From Heliocidaris tuberculata (taxonomy: Eukaryota; Echinodermata; Echinoidea; Camarodonta; Echinometridae): a stretch of DNA of 64,000 bases. Each line of letters begins with the position of its first letter. The first letter of the stretch is position 1. The position numbers were made by a program, and so were the translations under genes. Location: assembly GCA_025618425.1 (NCBI GenBank), contig CM046850.1, positions 26,738,205 through 26,802,204 on the forward strand, in the 5' to 3' direction. The notes below the pieces were generated by a model, which saw nothing but the letters and a program-made list of their open reading frames with translations, ran no database searches and was not told the DNA's origin. Shown here piece after piece: positions 10,772-20,505 of the stretch.

Positions 10772-11182
10772 CCTTACATTATACACCAATCCATGTCTTA
10801 CATGATCGACCTTCCCGATCACTTACAGCCAGTTTCTAGGTTTTCTTTCACAATGTAATCACATGACCAGAACTCAACTTCATCAAATCACTGCAAAATA
10901 TGCCCTTTATATTTTTGGTCCTATGCTTTTCAGACTTTTAGTCTCCGTCACTTTGTTCATGGTTACTTTTGTAATGAGCTTTGGGTTCAGAAATCATCTT
11001 TTCAATAATCATAACAGCACACAGGCTTCATGGAGCTACCAACCAGTTGTTAAATTGCACTGCGTTTAATTTTGTCCATATTTGGCCAAGGCCTTTTCAT
11101 AGATTAACATATTTTTTTTCTTCTTCACGGCAGGTATGACTTTTAAATCAAAATCTTTGATGAAATAGAAATGAGCCTTTAG

Positions 11183-11225
11183 AAAGAGAGAGAGAGAGAG
11201 AGGGGGGGGGAGGGGAGAGAGAGAC
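11183..11225. repeat. (GA)n / poly-G microsatellite
   Basis: GAGA repeat followed by a G-run in the intron before exon D. Confidence 0.9.
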
Positions 11226-11439
11226 TGACTGAGAGTGAACTTTTCCCGCGAATTCGTTTACGGAACGTATACGGAGGAAAAGGTTTTGTTCTCTTTTTCG
11301 ACACGCTTACAAAATAATATTCTTTTTGCTGGAAATTTCTTGAAAAGCAATTTGTAAGCAGTTTATAATAGATTAATGAACAATATTATTCAACCACTTT
11401 CAGTTATTCATGATCTTCTCTTTCCTTGCTTGTTTGCAG

Positions 11440-11593
11440 GATTCCCGACGGTGCCAAAATAAGTGACAAAATGAGATATGCTTCTAACACAAATAACCTC
11501 GTGGAAAACATACGAAATGAAGCCGCCTTTATCTATCAAAAAGTAATTTGGGAGACTACAAATGACATCAGTTACGATGCCCTCTTTGAGTGA
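11440..11593 (+). CDS. Cofilin-like gene, exon D (actin-binding helix, stop)
   Basis: Follows a strong 3' splice site (TTTCCTTGCTTGTTTGCAG). Its first base completes the W codon of exon C, giving ISWIPDGAKISDKMRYAS, then an acidic/neutral helix, VIWETTNDISYDALFE and TGA (11591-11593). ADF/cofilins read W-x-P-D/E-x-A-x-h-x-x-K-M-x-Y-A-S at this point and end with a Q-A-T-D-x-x-E/D-h strand-helix, so the family call is firm. The helix that follows normally carries lysines contacting actin (K-D-x-h-K-K); here it is NTNNLVENIRNE, so actin affinity may be altered. From exon B to the stop there are about 141 residues, the usual length for one ADF-H domain. Confidence 0.9.
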
Positions 11594-12185
11594 GAGTAAT
11601 AGGCGATTTCATTTTGATATTCATATGGGTCGATCCATTAGCTGATGGGGGGGGGGTGATAAATAAGAAATAATTATAAACTAAGTAAGAAAGTACGTAA
11701 GTAAAATAAGCGAATAAGAAGTATCTAAGTGAATAAGTAAGTAAGAAAGAAGTAAGGTATATGTAAGAAGTATAAGTAAATAAGTACATGGAAGTTGATA
11801 TGTACTGTCCATGGTTCGTCAAAGCTTTCAGTCATGTAGCTAACTTCGTGCGTTCGGAAAATTAATGTTCGGAGAATACGTCGCTTCCTAATTCATGCGA
11901 TTTATTGGTTCCCCACTATATAGCACTAAATAATTCTCTTATGTCGCCATTAGAAAGGAGAATCGCATGTAAAGCTCAATTAACCACATATATTTCCTCC
12001 CTCAACGTATCAGAAAATATTCAGAATTCATTTTATATAGATAAAAATGTTATAAATGTTTCCTAATAAAACACCTTTCCCCGGATTATGTATGGCTATT
12101 GAACTCAACTATTGTTATCCGATGGAACAGACGCTCACCCATAATTGTATAAGAAAAAAAAAACATATCAATATTGTGAAATAAA
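11594..12185 (+). other. Putative 3' UTR with two AATAAA signals
   Basis: After the TGA the sequence becomes AT-rich with a GTAAGTAA-like simple repeat (11670-11790). AATAAA hexamers occur at 12065-12070 and 12180-12185; either could be the polyadenylation signal of the cofilin-like gene. No other gene seen. Confidence 0.4.
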
Positions 12186-12479
12186 GATTTTGGGGATATT
12201 TTCAAAGTGTGTACTTTTTTTTATACGCACTGTATACATGTTAAGTGCATGCACACGCAATTAAAGGATTAAAAATACGCTTGATTTCTAAGAAGTAGAA
12301 AAATTATGGATATGGGTAACTTGTAAATGATTTCGCTCGATTTTCATATCTTATTCCTAATCATGGCAGTGGTGGTATTTTTTGTATCTCTAAAACTGTA
12401 TTGCTTCTTAAGGAATGCTGGTGGTAGTAAATGCACTTTGATTATCATATATAGAGTCGTTTTCTGATCTTTTAGAAAT

Positions 12480-12900
12480 CATCCGTGAGAAGGTTCCACA
12501 GAGGGAGAGAGCGAGAAAGAGAAACAGAGAAGGAGGGGGAGATGGAGAGAGTAAAATAAAGAAAAGACAGAGAGAAGTGCGATTGAAGAAGGAAGAGAGA
12601 GAGGGAGAGAAAGAAAGAAGTGGCATATAGAAGGAAGAGAGAGAGAGAGAGAAAGAAAGAAGTGGAATAGAAGGAAGAGAGAGAAAGAGAAAGAAGTGGA
12701 ATAGAAGGAAGAGAGAGAGAGAGAGAAAGTAGTGGCATAGAAGAAGGAAGAGAGAGGAGAGAGAAAGAAGTGACATAGAAGAAGGAAGAGAGAGAGAGAG
12801 AGAGATAAAGAAGTGGCATAACAAGGAAGAGAGGGGGAGAGAGAAAAGTAGGATTGAAGAAGAAAGGGAGAGAGAGAGAGAGAGAGGGAGTGGATAATAA
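12480..12900. repeat. Purine-rich (GA) minisatellite
   Basis: Tandem units of about 35-50 bp of the form GAAGGAAGAGAGAGAGA...AAGAAGTGGCATA, about nine copies of uneven length. The long Ser/Leu-rich minus-strand frames here are repeat artefacts. Confidence 0.92.
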
Positions 12901-12989
12901 GATATTAACAAAGAAGTCGGTATTGATCAGAATCATAAACGGAAGTGATAATAACGAGTATAATAAAGATGATAAGATTATTGGTTATT

Positions 12990-13690
12990 AGCTCATCCGG
13001 CCCGAATGGGCCAGATGAGCTTATGCCGTGGCGAGGCGTCCGTCGTCCGTCGTCCGTCCGTCCGTCCGTCCGTCCGTCCTTCGTCTGTCGTCCGTCCACA
13101 ATTTCAAAATGCTTCTTCTTCGCCATTTCTTACCCGATTTTAATTCCGTTTGCTTTATATGATAGCACTAGGTGGGGGATTCGAAACTTCTACACAGAAT
13201 TTTAAAACTCATTAAATATGCTAATTTATGCGCATTTCTCAAAAATCACAAAAATTGCTTTTTCCTCATTTATTGACCGATTTCGATTTTTTTTGTTCCA
13301 TCTGAAAGACTTTCATGAGGTTCATTGAACTTCTACACAGAATTTTGAAATTTTGTCTACAAAATTAATTATGCTAATTTATGCGATATTTATTCAAAAA
13401 TCACAAAAATTGCTTCTTCTTCCTCATTTATTGACCGATTTCGATTTTTTTTTTCCATCTGAAAGACTTTCATGAGGTTCATTGAACTTCTACTCGGAAA
13501 TTTGAAATTTTGTCTAGAAAATTATTTATGCTAATTTATGCGAAATTTATTAAAAAGATCACAAAAATGGCTTCTTCTTCCTCATTTATTGACCGATTTC
13601 GATTTTTTTTTGTTCCATTTGAAAGACTTTCATGAGGTTTATTAAACTTCTACTCGGAATTTTAAAATTTTGTCTAGAAAATAGTCACTG
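12990..13690. mobile_element. Dispersed repeat with palindromic head and (CCGT)n
   Basis: Starts with a 32-bp imperfect palindrome (12990-13021: AGCTCATCCGGCCC, GAAT, GGGCCAGATGAGCT), then GCCGTGGCGAGGCGTCCGTC and a CCGT/CGTC microsatellite (13036-13096), then four diverged tandem units of about 120 bp (13200-13680) with GCTAATTTATGCG, AAATCACAAAAATTGCTT and TTATTGACCGATTTCGATTT. This layout is that of a transposon-like repeat; no gene. Confidence 0.65.
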
Positions 13691-13904
13691 TCTCCTTCCA
13701 AAACCACATTTAGCCAGATCTGCAATAGGCACTTCATCATCTGTACATGCATGTAACCAATACATGTATATTTCATCGATTCATTACAATGTCTACTGTG
13801 TTCAAAGTACAAATTGCATCAATTTCTTTGCTGCATGCCGGATGAGCGCCACATCATTGATGTGCTAGTTGTTTATGTTTAAAAAAAAAACCTTTTAACA
13901 AATC

Positions 13905-14136
13905 ATCTGTAATGATGATGATAATGATAATAAGTATAATAATAATAACCATCATACTAATAATGATAAAACAATAGTAATATAATAATGATGGTGATGG
14001 TACTAGTAATATAATACTACTATACTACTACTACGACTACTACTACTGCTGCTGCTGCTACTACTAATACTACTACTACCACTACTAACTACTACTACTA
14101 CTACTGCTACTACTACTACTACTACTACTACTACTA

Positions 14137-14176
<40 letters not shown>

Positions 14177-14360
14177 ACTACTACTACTACTACTACTGCT
14201 GCTGCTGCTACTACTATACTACTACTACCAATTACTACTATACTACTACTAATGGTGACGATGGCGTCATTGATGATAATGATAATAAATCATAATGATA
14301 ACGATAATAATAATCATCATCATAATGATAACAATGATTATAATGTTAATAATAATGATA
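13905..14360. repeat. Compound trinucleotide microsatellite (ACT/GCT/AAT)
   Basis: GATAAT-rich flanks around a long (TAC/ACT)n tract (about 14015-14250) with interspersed GCT triplets. Confidence 0.95.
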
Positions 14361-14428
14361 ATGAACAGAACAACTATTTTCATTTCTTCTTTTGTGTTTT
14401 CCTATTTTGAGGTTTATTCTTAGACTAA

Positions 14429-14824
14429 CGGCCACCGCACACCTTACGATTGGTCTGCTACATCCGATTTGTGAAATAAATCGCTAAGGCATCAAATACT
14501 GGCGTTTTAACAAATGAAATCTACCCTATTGAGGTTCTGAAAAAGTAATATGAATACTAATCATAGGGTTTTGATGAGCTGTCAGCTTTCTACAGGGAAT
14601 AAGGGCAAAATTAGTTTCAAATCGTAGGCAGTCGTACGATTTTTGCGACGTCACTACGACTCGGAGCCGATTTGGCCATTCCACCGACTAGAAAACTCGG
14701 CAAAGGCCGTATTATCGATTTTACTCTCTGTATCAAAAGTATTTTTGTTTTTAAATGATTTGTCAAATGATACATTTTCTTCTGAAATCGGATCGCAGAC
14801 CCATCGTAAGGTGTGCGGTGGCCT
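14429..14824. mobile_element. 396-bp MITE with TAA duplication, copy 1
   Basis: Ends GGCCACCGCACACCTTACGA and its mirror TCGTAAGGTGTGCGGTGGCC, with TAA on both sides (14426-14428 and 14825-14827). Nearly the same element lies at 62500-62918, also between TAA copies. A 3-bp TAA/TTA duplication and no coding capacity suggest a PIF/Harbinger-type MITE. Confidence 0.9.
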
Positions 14825-14884
14825 TAAGAGGTTTATACTAATCTTGCCACTGTCATTTGTTTAATAATTCTTATAACTTCGAAA

Positions 14885-15465
14885 GGAAATCTAACCTTAC
14901 TAGCAAGTTGCTTTGAAAGAAAGAGGAAAAATCAGAGAAGCAGATTGGTGAAAGTTTGAACGAAATCGGACAAGCAATAAGAAAGTTATGAATTTTTGAA
15001 AGTTGTAATCACTTTACATATATGGGAATTTCGAATTTGCCGAATAGGTAATGTCCCTATGATGTAGCTGTGGACAACTCCCCCATTCGCTCCAACACAC
15101 AAAAGGACTAAAATGTCACTTTTTTCAAAATGTATTACTCAGTAGGATCTTTTTCTTTCATGAGGACCTATAACAATATGCTATTTCCAATATATTTTGA
15201 GTACTGCCCCGAGGGTAAAAGCGCCTCGAAGAAAACCGCAAATTAATGATATTTTTGTGTACGACAAACGGGAGAGTTGTCCATAAAAAAGTCACAATCG
15301 AATCACCAAATTGCCAATTTGAGATTCGCATAGATGTAGTGATCTCATTTTTCAAACATCCATAACTTTCTTATTCCTTGTCCGATTTCTTTCAAACTTT
15401 CACCATCCTGTTTTTCTTATTTTTCTGCTTTCACACAAATCATCTCATTACCAAGGTTGGATTGC
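14885..15465. mobile_element. About 580-bp inverted-repeat element with shared core
   Basis: Left arm (AATCTAACCTTA..., then GGTGAAAGTTTGAACGAAAT at 14947 and AATAAGAAAGTTATG) is mirrored by 15361-15465 (CATAACTTTCTTATTCC, CAACCTTGGTAA mirrored). The interior is unique. Related in the core to 9749-10213 and 44122-44619. Confidence 0.75.
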
Positions 15466-15659
15466 CCTGTAAAAAAAAAAGCAAAACATTCTTAAGGTAA
15501 CAGGGCTACTACTGAAAAGTTCCTTTACCATTTCCTTTGGAACAGACTTCATACACACACACAACACGGACCCCCCCCCAAAAAAAAAAAACACGCACAC
15601 ACACATTGCACACTTTTTTTTCTTTTTTTTTAAAACAATAACACACATGTACACCCTGG

Positions 15660-15818
15660 TATCAGTATGCCTATAGCACTTCATTTATTTGATGTACGAT
15701 AAAAGAGCAATGTAGATAAAATGCCTTGCTCAAGGGCATAAGTGCCGTGCCGGGGATCGAACGCCCAATCCTCGCATCGCCAATCAAGCGCCTTAAACCA
15801 CTGGACCACGCCACCTCC
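15660..15818 (-). mobile_element. tRNA-derived SINE
   Basis: On the minus strand an A box TGGTCCAGTGG (15798-15808) and a B box GTTCGATCC (15754-15762) are spaced as in a tRNA gene, followed by a non-tRNA body with CCCTTGAGCAAGGCATTTTA. The two boxes are an internal RNA polymerase III promoter. It is a SINE and not a tRNA because the acceptor stem does not close and a body follows. Absent from locus 2. Confidence 0.82.
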
Positions 15819-15824
15819 ACACAC

Positions 15825-15871
15825 ACACACACACACCCACACACACACCCACACACACACACACACCGTAA
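15825..15871. repeat. (CA)n microsatellite
   Basis: CA tract with CCC interruptions, next to the SINE; 93 bp before homology with locus 2 resumes at 15964. Confidence 0.95.
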
Positions 15872-15963
15872 AACTCAATTTTCATGTGTAGGCCCTGGCA
15901 TCACCACGCCCTCGAAATGGATCGGAACATCGCAGTAGACCGACTGACAAAATTTGTCGGTCA

Positions 15964-17577
15964 TGGTGAGCCCTCACTGAAAAGTCAGAAGGCCGGCCTC
16001 GTGGGCCCTCGTTCTCATGGGCCTTCTTACAACCTTTCTGAATGCCCAAGAGACCAATAAGATCTGCGGTTTCGTGTGCTGTCGGTCTCGTATACGTGAG
16101 CTAGTTGCATCGATGGAAGAGGTCGATGGCTAGCTGTAGTAAATGGAATTAATCAAAGAACCTGCCTCGAATATGGTCGATCTTCACCTTGAACTCATTT
16201 GACCCCTTCAAGTTCCCTAGACAATTATTACTGTATTTATTTTCGCGATTTTCGAGAGTCGGTCCTCGCGAAAATTTCCACTTCAATATACGGCGCTGAT
16301 TATAGTAACAAAAATCGCGAAATTAAACCCTCGCGAATTTCCCTACCTAGTCCCAAATCGTGAAATAATCTGTACGCGAAATATAATATGTCGTTATTGG
16401 TCGTCAGCCTAACCGAAGCCGTGGGGTTTAGCCGCTAGAGCCCCCGAGTAAGTATTCAGATACTGTGCTTGCACCGGCCATAATATGCCCCTACGCTCAG
16501 CCCCCTCAAAATTTTTTGCTCATTACACCGCAGCGCTGGCTCTTGGTGTAAAGTAGAAACATTTTTTACCTTCAAACTTTAATAAAAGTGCTTCATTCAG
16601 CTGGTTTAAGTACAAAATTACAGTGTAATTTTCCTTTGTGTTATATGACAGTCTCATTAAGGGATTCGGTAACTTTGTGGAGGCTTGATTAATTTCATAA
16701 ACTGTTGAATTTTGATGTTTGTCTTGTATAATGATGTTCAGAAGGATGAATGAATAGCCAGGCATAGAAAGGTTTTCAAATATATAATACTATTATTAAG
16801 ATATCTATGACCGAATACTCCCATTTACGAAAGCGTATGGCCATACGCTTTAGTCTAAAACTGAGTCTATTGGGGGGGGGGGGGGGAATTAGTCTGGCAT
16901 TTTCTGTCACTTCCATATGTTTACTTTTGTGAAGCACATGATGATTTTGAAGTGCTTTTTTTTTTCCCCTGGGCTTCATTTTAATACCATATTATATACA
17001 CTGATAGCATGTAAGGCCAGGCAGCTCAGATTTTATCAAGCCTCTACAAAGTTACACCTGTTGAAAAATGTAGGCCATGTTACAAAAAAAAAAAAAAAAA
17101 AATAGACATAAGTTGTTATTGCATGTACAAGATTATGTAAACCCACATCCAACTCACACATCCGGACAGGGGTGGTTGATCATGGCAGTGGTTTTGACCT
17201 TTTTGACACATAATTTTTCTTTTCTTTATAAAAGCATATACGAGAAGATTATTTCTCCTTATATCGCATTTGATTTTCCGGCTCAATATTTTCATAATCA
17301 TATTGACAATACATTTCTGAGGGTTTTTTTTTTCATAACGGACATAAAACATCGAAGTGAGTGATATTGAATTTAATAAAATCCAATAAATCCAAAGAGG
17401 CCTACATGCATTACATCGGCTTGGCAAGTGCACAAGATTTCTTTTTCTCGCTCAATCGGGTCGTCTAATTGCCATCATTAAAAAGTTTGTTCAAGATATA
17501 CGATACGGTGTGTATATGTACATATGAGGTTGCGTTATAATGAAAATGAATGTGTGCTTGCACTTTCATTCAATCAA
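15964..17577. repeat. Duplicated segment, locus 1 right part (empty sites)
   Basis: Matches 45808-47039, then 62222-62499, then 62922-63032, starting at CATGGTGAGCCCTCACTGAA and ending at TTTCATTCAATCAA. It holds the empty target sites for two locus 2 insertions: the gypsy pair (GTTTTGACCTTTTTGACAC at 17191-17209) and the TAA-flanked MITE (TCGTCTAATTGCC, TAA at 17466-17468). The part at 16230-16390 is rich in mirrored TTCGCGA words. No gene seen. Confidence 0.93.
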
Positions 17578-18826
17578 AAGATGGGTAGAGGATAGTTCCT
17601 ACAACTCGCAGTTACCTTTCAATTTGGTGTAAACTATGGGCCCATTTGAGCGAGCGGAAAGAGAAATCCTTCGCTTGGGACCTGGGAGTGGGGTAGGCAT
17701 TATGCCCTTCTTGCCTCCAACTCCACTGCCTTACATTGTAGTTGTAGTAATATGGGTACCTGTTACTAAAGCCGCACCGATTCTTTGAAGCTATAGATAT
17801 GGCTCTTTTTTGTAGGAAACAGTGGGAAATATAGACAACATGGGGCATTTATCAGAAGAGGAAGGGGCGCTTATCAGGGGTGGAAAGGGGCACTTATAAG
17901 AGGTGAAAAGGAGCAATTATGAGAAGAGGAAAAGGGCACATATTAGATAGGGAAAGGGCCACTTATCAGAAGGGGAACGGGCACGTATTAAAAAATAAAT
18001 GGGCACTTTTAGTAGTAAAAAGGGTACTTATAACGGAGAAAGGGGGCATTTATTTTTCAGAAATAAAAAGGGCACCCTATATACACATCCGTGTTTACAT
18101 TTATTTATTTAGCATGATTGATTTCCATTTGTATTACATTTTCATTCGTCAGGACCGATCTGTAAGTAATACAGATCTCTTGTTTTCTGATATCTGATTC
18201 TTGTGATGTAGAATAAATGAAAACATCTATCCAGGGGGGGGGGGGGTCGATCCTGGTGGGGGGGGGGGGGCAGGGGGTGATTGCCCCCCCCCCAGAAAAT
18301 ATTGGGGGGGGCAAACATATCATTCTTTGCCCCCCCCCCAATAAATCCGGAGGTGTAAAATAAAATAAGGAAAAACTGATGCAAACTCGGGAAAGGAAAC
18401 CTTCCAAACAATGAAATACGAAAGGTTTTACACGGTCAGACTTCAATTTCGCCGCGCGCTCCGCGCGCAAATTCTCTAATCTTTACTGCGTCATGTAACC
18501 GTGGAGAAGCTGTTTTTAAGAGGCTTTCCAAAAAATCATGATTCCATAAAAAAACGTTCTGAACATACATAATTCAATTCAAAGTTTAAATTTTCATATT
18601 CATTTAGTTTTTTCTCTATTTTTTCATATTTTATTAGTGTTTATTTTTTCTTTTTTTGTGTGTTATATCTTCTCTGCTCAATTTGATGTTATATAAGATA
18701 TATTTTCCCATCATTTTGTCCTTTTCTTTCTAATCAGTGTCCTTTTTACCTTCTGATGAGTGCCCCTTTTAACCTCAGAAATAAGTGCCCCTTTTGTTTT
18801 CTGATAAATGTGACATCGGTAGATAT

Positions 18827-18839
18827 AGATATGGGTATG
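18827..18839. repeat. Target-site duplication, left of Penelope-like element
   Basis: AGATATGGGTATG, repeated exactly at 23612-23624 just after the right pseudo-LTR. A 13-bp direct repeat around the whole composite marks it as one insertion. Confidence 0.9.
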
Positions 18840-19648
18840 GATGTTCTCTGTAGGTTTCCATGGTGAGTGAGTATTCACAATTGAAGGTTTTCGGTAACAC
18901 CATGTGGGAGCCTTTGTGAAAAGGCTGTTGATATATTCTTTCGTGAAAAAATAACCCACTTATGGGGCGTTTAGAGGAATTTAGGAGAAGTGAAAGGAAA
19001 GGAAAGAGATGGAAATGGAATGAAATTAAATTAAACACTTGCATAAGACTATTTTTGGTTTTTGTTTTCGGTGTTTGTACACCAAAAATGAAGTGAAATG
19101 GAAAGAGGAAAGAAGAAAAAGGAAGAAAGAGTGATCGAGATCAGGAAAGTTCTGAGTAGGTCACAGAAGTTTGGAGAGAGTAGTTCTGAAAAGAACTGTT
19201 TGTATTCCTCTGTAGAGTAGTTCTGAAAGAGAGTTTCCGAACTATGGTATTCTTTCGGTAAAGGAGTATATCTGTCTCGACGCGTTTCGAACAGTGTGCT
19301 CTGTTCATCGTCAGGAGATTAACTCGAGGAAAACTGCAGTGCGGCGAGTATTTATGCAGTTGTGCGGACCGGGTTACCGTTACTGTGCGAGCCCGTGTTC
19401 GCCATTCCGGGCCTCTGATTGGTCCATTAACGGAAGTGGGCGTGGCTTGCGGTTGCGTGGTCTAAATGTGTGTCTGTGTCGGAAGTTTGCCGCGCAAATG
19501 TCTAAGTCTATTGTTCCTGTCGTTTCCTGTCGTTTCCTGTCGGGTCCGTTAATCTGTTTAGAGATTATCGATTGGCGTGAAGTAGTGTGTTGTGTTGGGG
19601 GGGGGGGGGGGGGGTTAATGTAGTTTAATGTTGTGATGTACGTCTGTT
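18840..19648 (-). mobile_element. Penelope-like element, inverted pseudo-LTR
   Basis: Reverse complement of about 19735-20526 with few differences, so the two form a palindrome of about 0.8-kb arms around an 86-bp spacer (19649-19734). The spacer encodes the tail of the GIY-YIG frame (matches 22775-22859). An inverted partial copy at one end is typical of Penelope-like insertions. Confidence 0.88.
19264..19325 (-). ncRNA. Hammerhead-ribozyme-like motif in inverted pseudo-LTR
   Basis: Same 62-nt motif as at 20042-20103, on the minus strand: CTGACGA core, GAACAG/CTGTTC stem II, GAAAC and GTC. Confidence 0.65.
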
Positions 19649-20505
19649 CGGGAAGCCATCGAAATACAACAACACAACACAGTACCACAGGACAGCGGAC
19701 TTGTCATCAACGACATTTGGCGACCTCTCCTAAACAGACGTACATCACAACATTAAACTACATTAACCCCCCCCCCCCCAACACAACACACTACTTCACG
19801 CCAATCGATAATCTCTAAACAGATTAACGGACCCGACAGGAAACGACAGGAAACAATAGACTTAGACATTTGCGCGGCAAACTTCCGACACAGACACACA
19901 TTTAGACCACGCAACCGCAAGCCACGCCCACTTCCGTTAACGGACCAATCAGAGGCCCGGAATGGCGAACACGGGCTCGCACAGTAACGGTAACCCGGTC
20001 CGCACAACTGCATAAATACTCGCCGCACTGCAGTTTTCCTCGAGTTAATCTCCTGACGATGAACAGAGCACACTGTTCGAAACGCGTCGAGACAGATATA
20101 CTCCTTTACCGAAAGAATACCATAGTTCGGAAACTCTCTTTCAGAACTACTCTACAGAGGAATACAAACAGTTCTTTTCAGAACTACTCTCTCCAAACTT
20201 CTGTGACCTACTCAGAACTTTCCTGATCTCGATCACTCTTTCTTCCTCTTTCTTCTTTCCTCTTTCCATTTCACTTCAATTTTGGTGTACAAACACCGAA
20301 AACAAAAACCAAAAATAGTCTTGTGTAAGTGTTTAATTTAATTTCATTCCATTTCCATCTCTTTCCTTTCCTTTCACTTCTCCTAAATTCCTCTAAACGC
20401 CCCATAAGTGGGTTATTTTTTCACGAAAGAATATATCAACAGCCTTTTCACAAAGGCTCCCACATGGTGTTACCGAAAACCTTCAATTGTGAATACTCAC
20501 TCACC
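19649..20505 (+). mobile_element. Penelope-like element, upstream direct pseudo-LTR
   Basis: Begins with the last codons of the GIY-YIG frame (19649-19758), a poly-C run, then a leader with CACGCAACCGCAAG and the ribozyme-like motif, and runs into the main frame. Equivalent to 22775-23611. The arrangement (tail of one copy upstream of the frame of the next) is the tandem pseudo-LTR form known for Penelope-like elements. Confidence 0.85.
20042..20103 (+). ncRNA. Hammerhead-ribozyme-like motif, upstream pseudo-LTR
   Basis: Order along the strand: GAGT and TCTC (stem I, 5' side), CTGACGA core, stem II GAACAG-loop-CTGTTC, GAAAC, a two-base loop, GTC cleavage triplet, then GAGA and ACTC (stem I, 3' side). 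All conserved core bases of a type I hammerhead with a minimal stem III are present. One extra T lies between CTGACGA and stem II. Type I hammerheads with tiny stem III are known in pseudo-LTRs of Penelope-like elements, where they are thought to act in RNA processing. Confidence 0.75.

Noticed and set aside
12408..12936. Minus-strand Ser/Leu-rich frames of 154 and 167 codons
   Set aside because: Produced by the purine-rich minisatellite; two overlapping frames are open for the same reason.
13200..13690. CRISPR-like array of spaced repeats
   Set aside because: Units are contiguous, diverged and about 120 bp; the genome is eukaryotic.
15660..15818. tRNA gene on the minus strand
   Set aside because: A and B boxes are present, but the acceptor stem does not pair and a SINE body follows.
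19294..19623. Cys-rich 109-codon frame, mirrored at 19753-20073
   Set aside because: It is antisense to the Penelope pseudo-LTR and includes the ribozyme-like motif and a homopolymer run; an accident of the palindrome.
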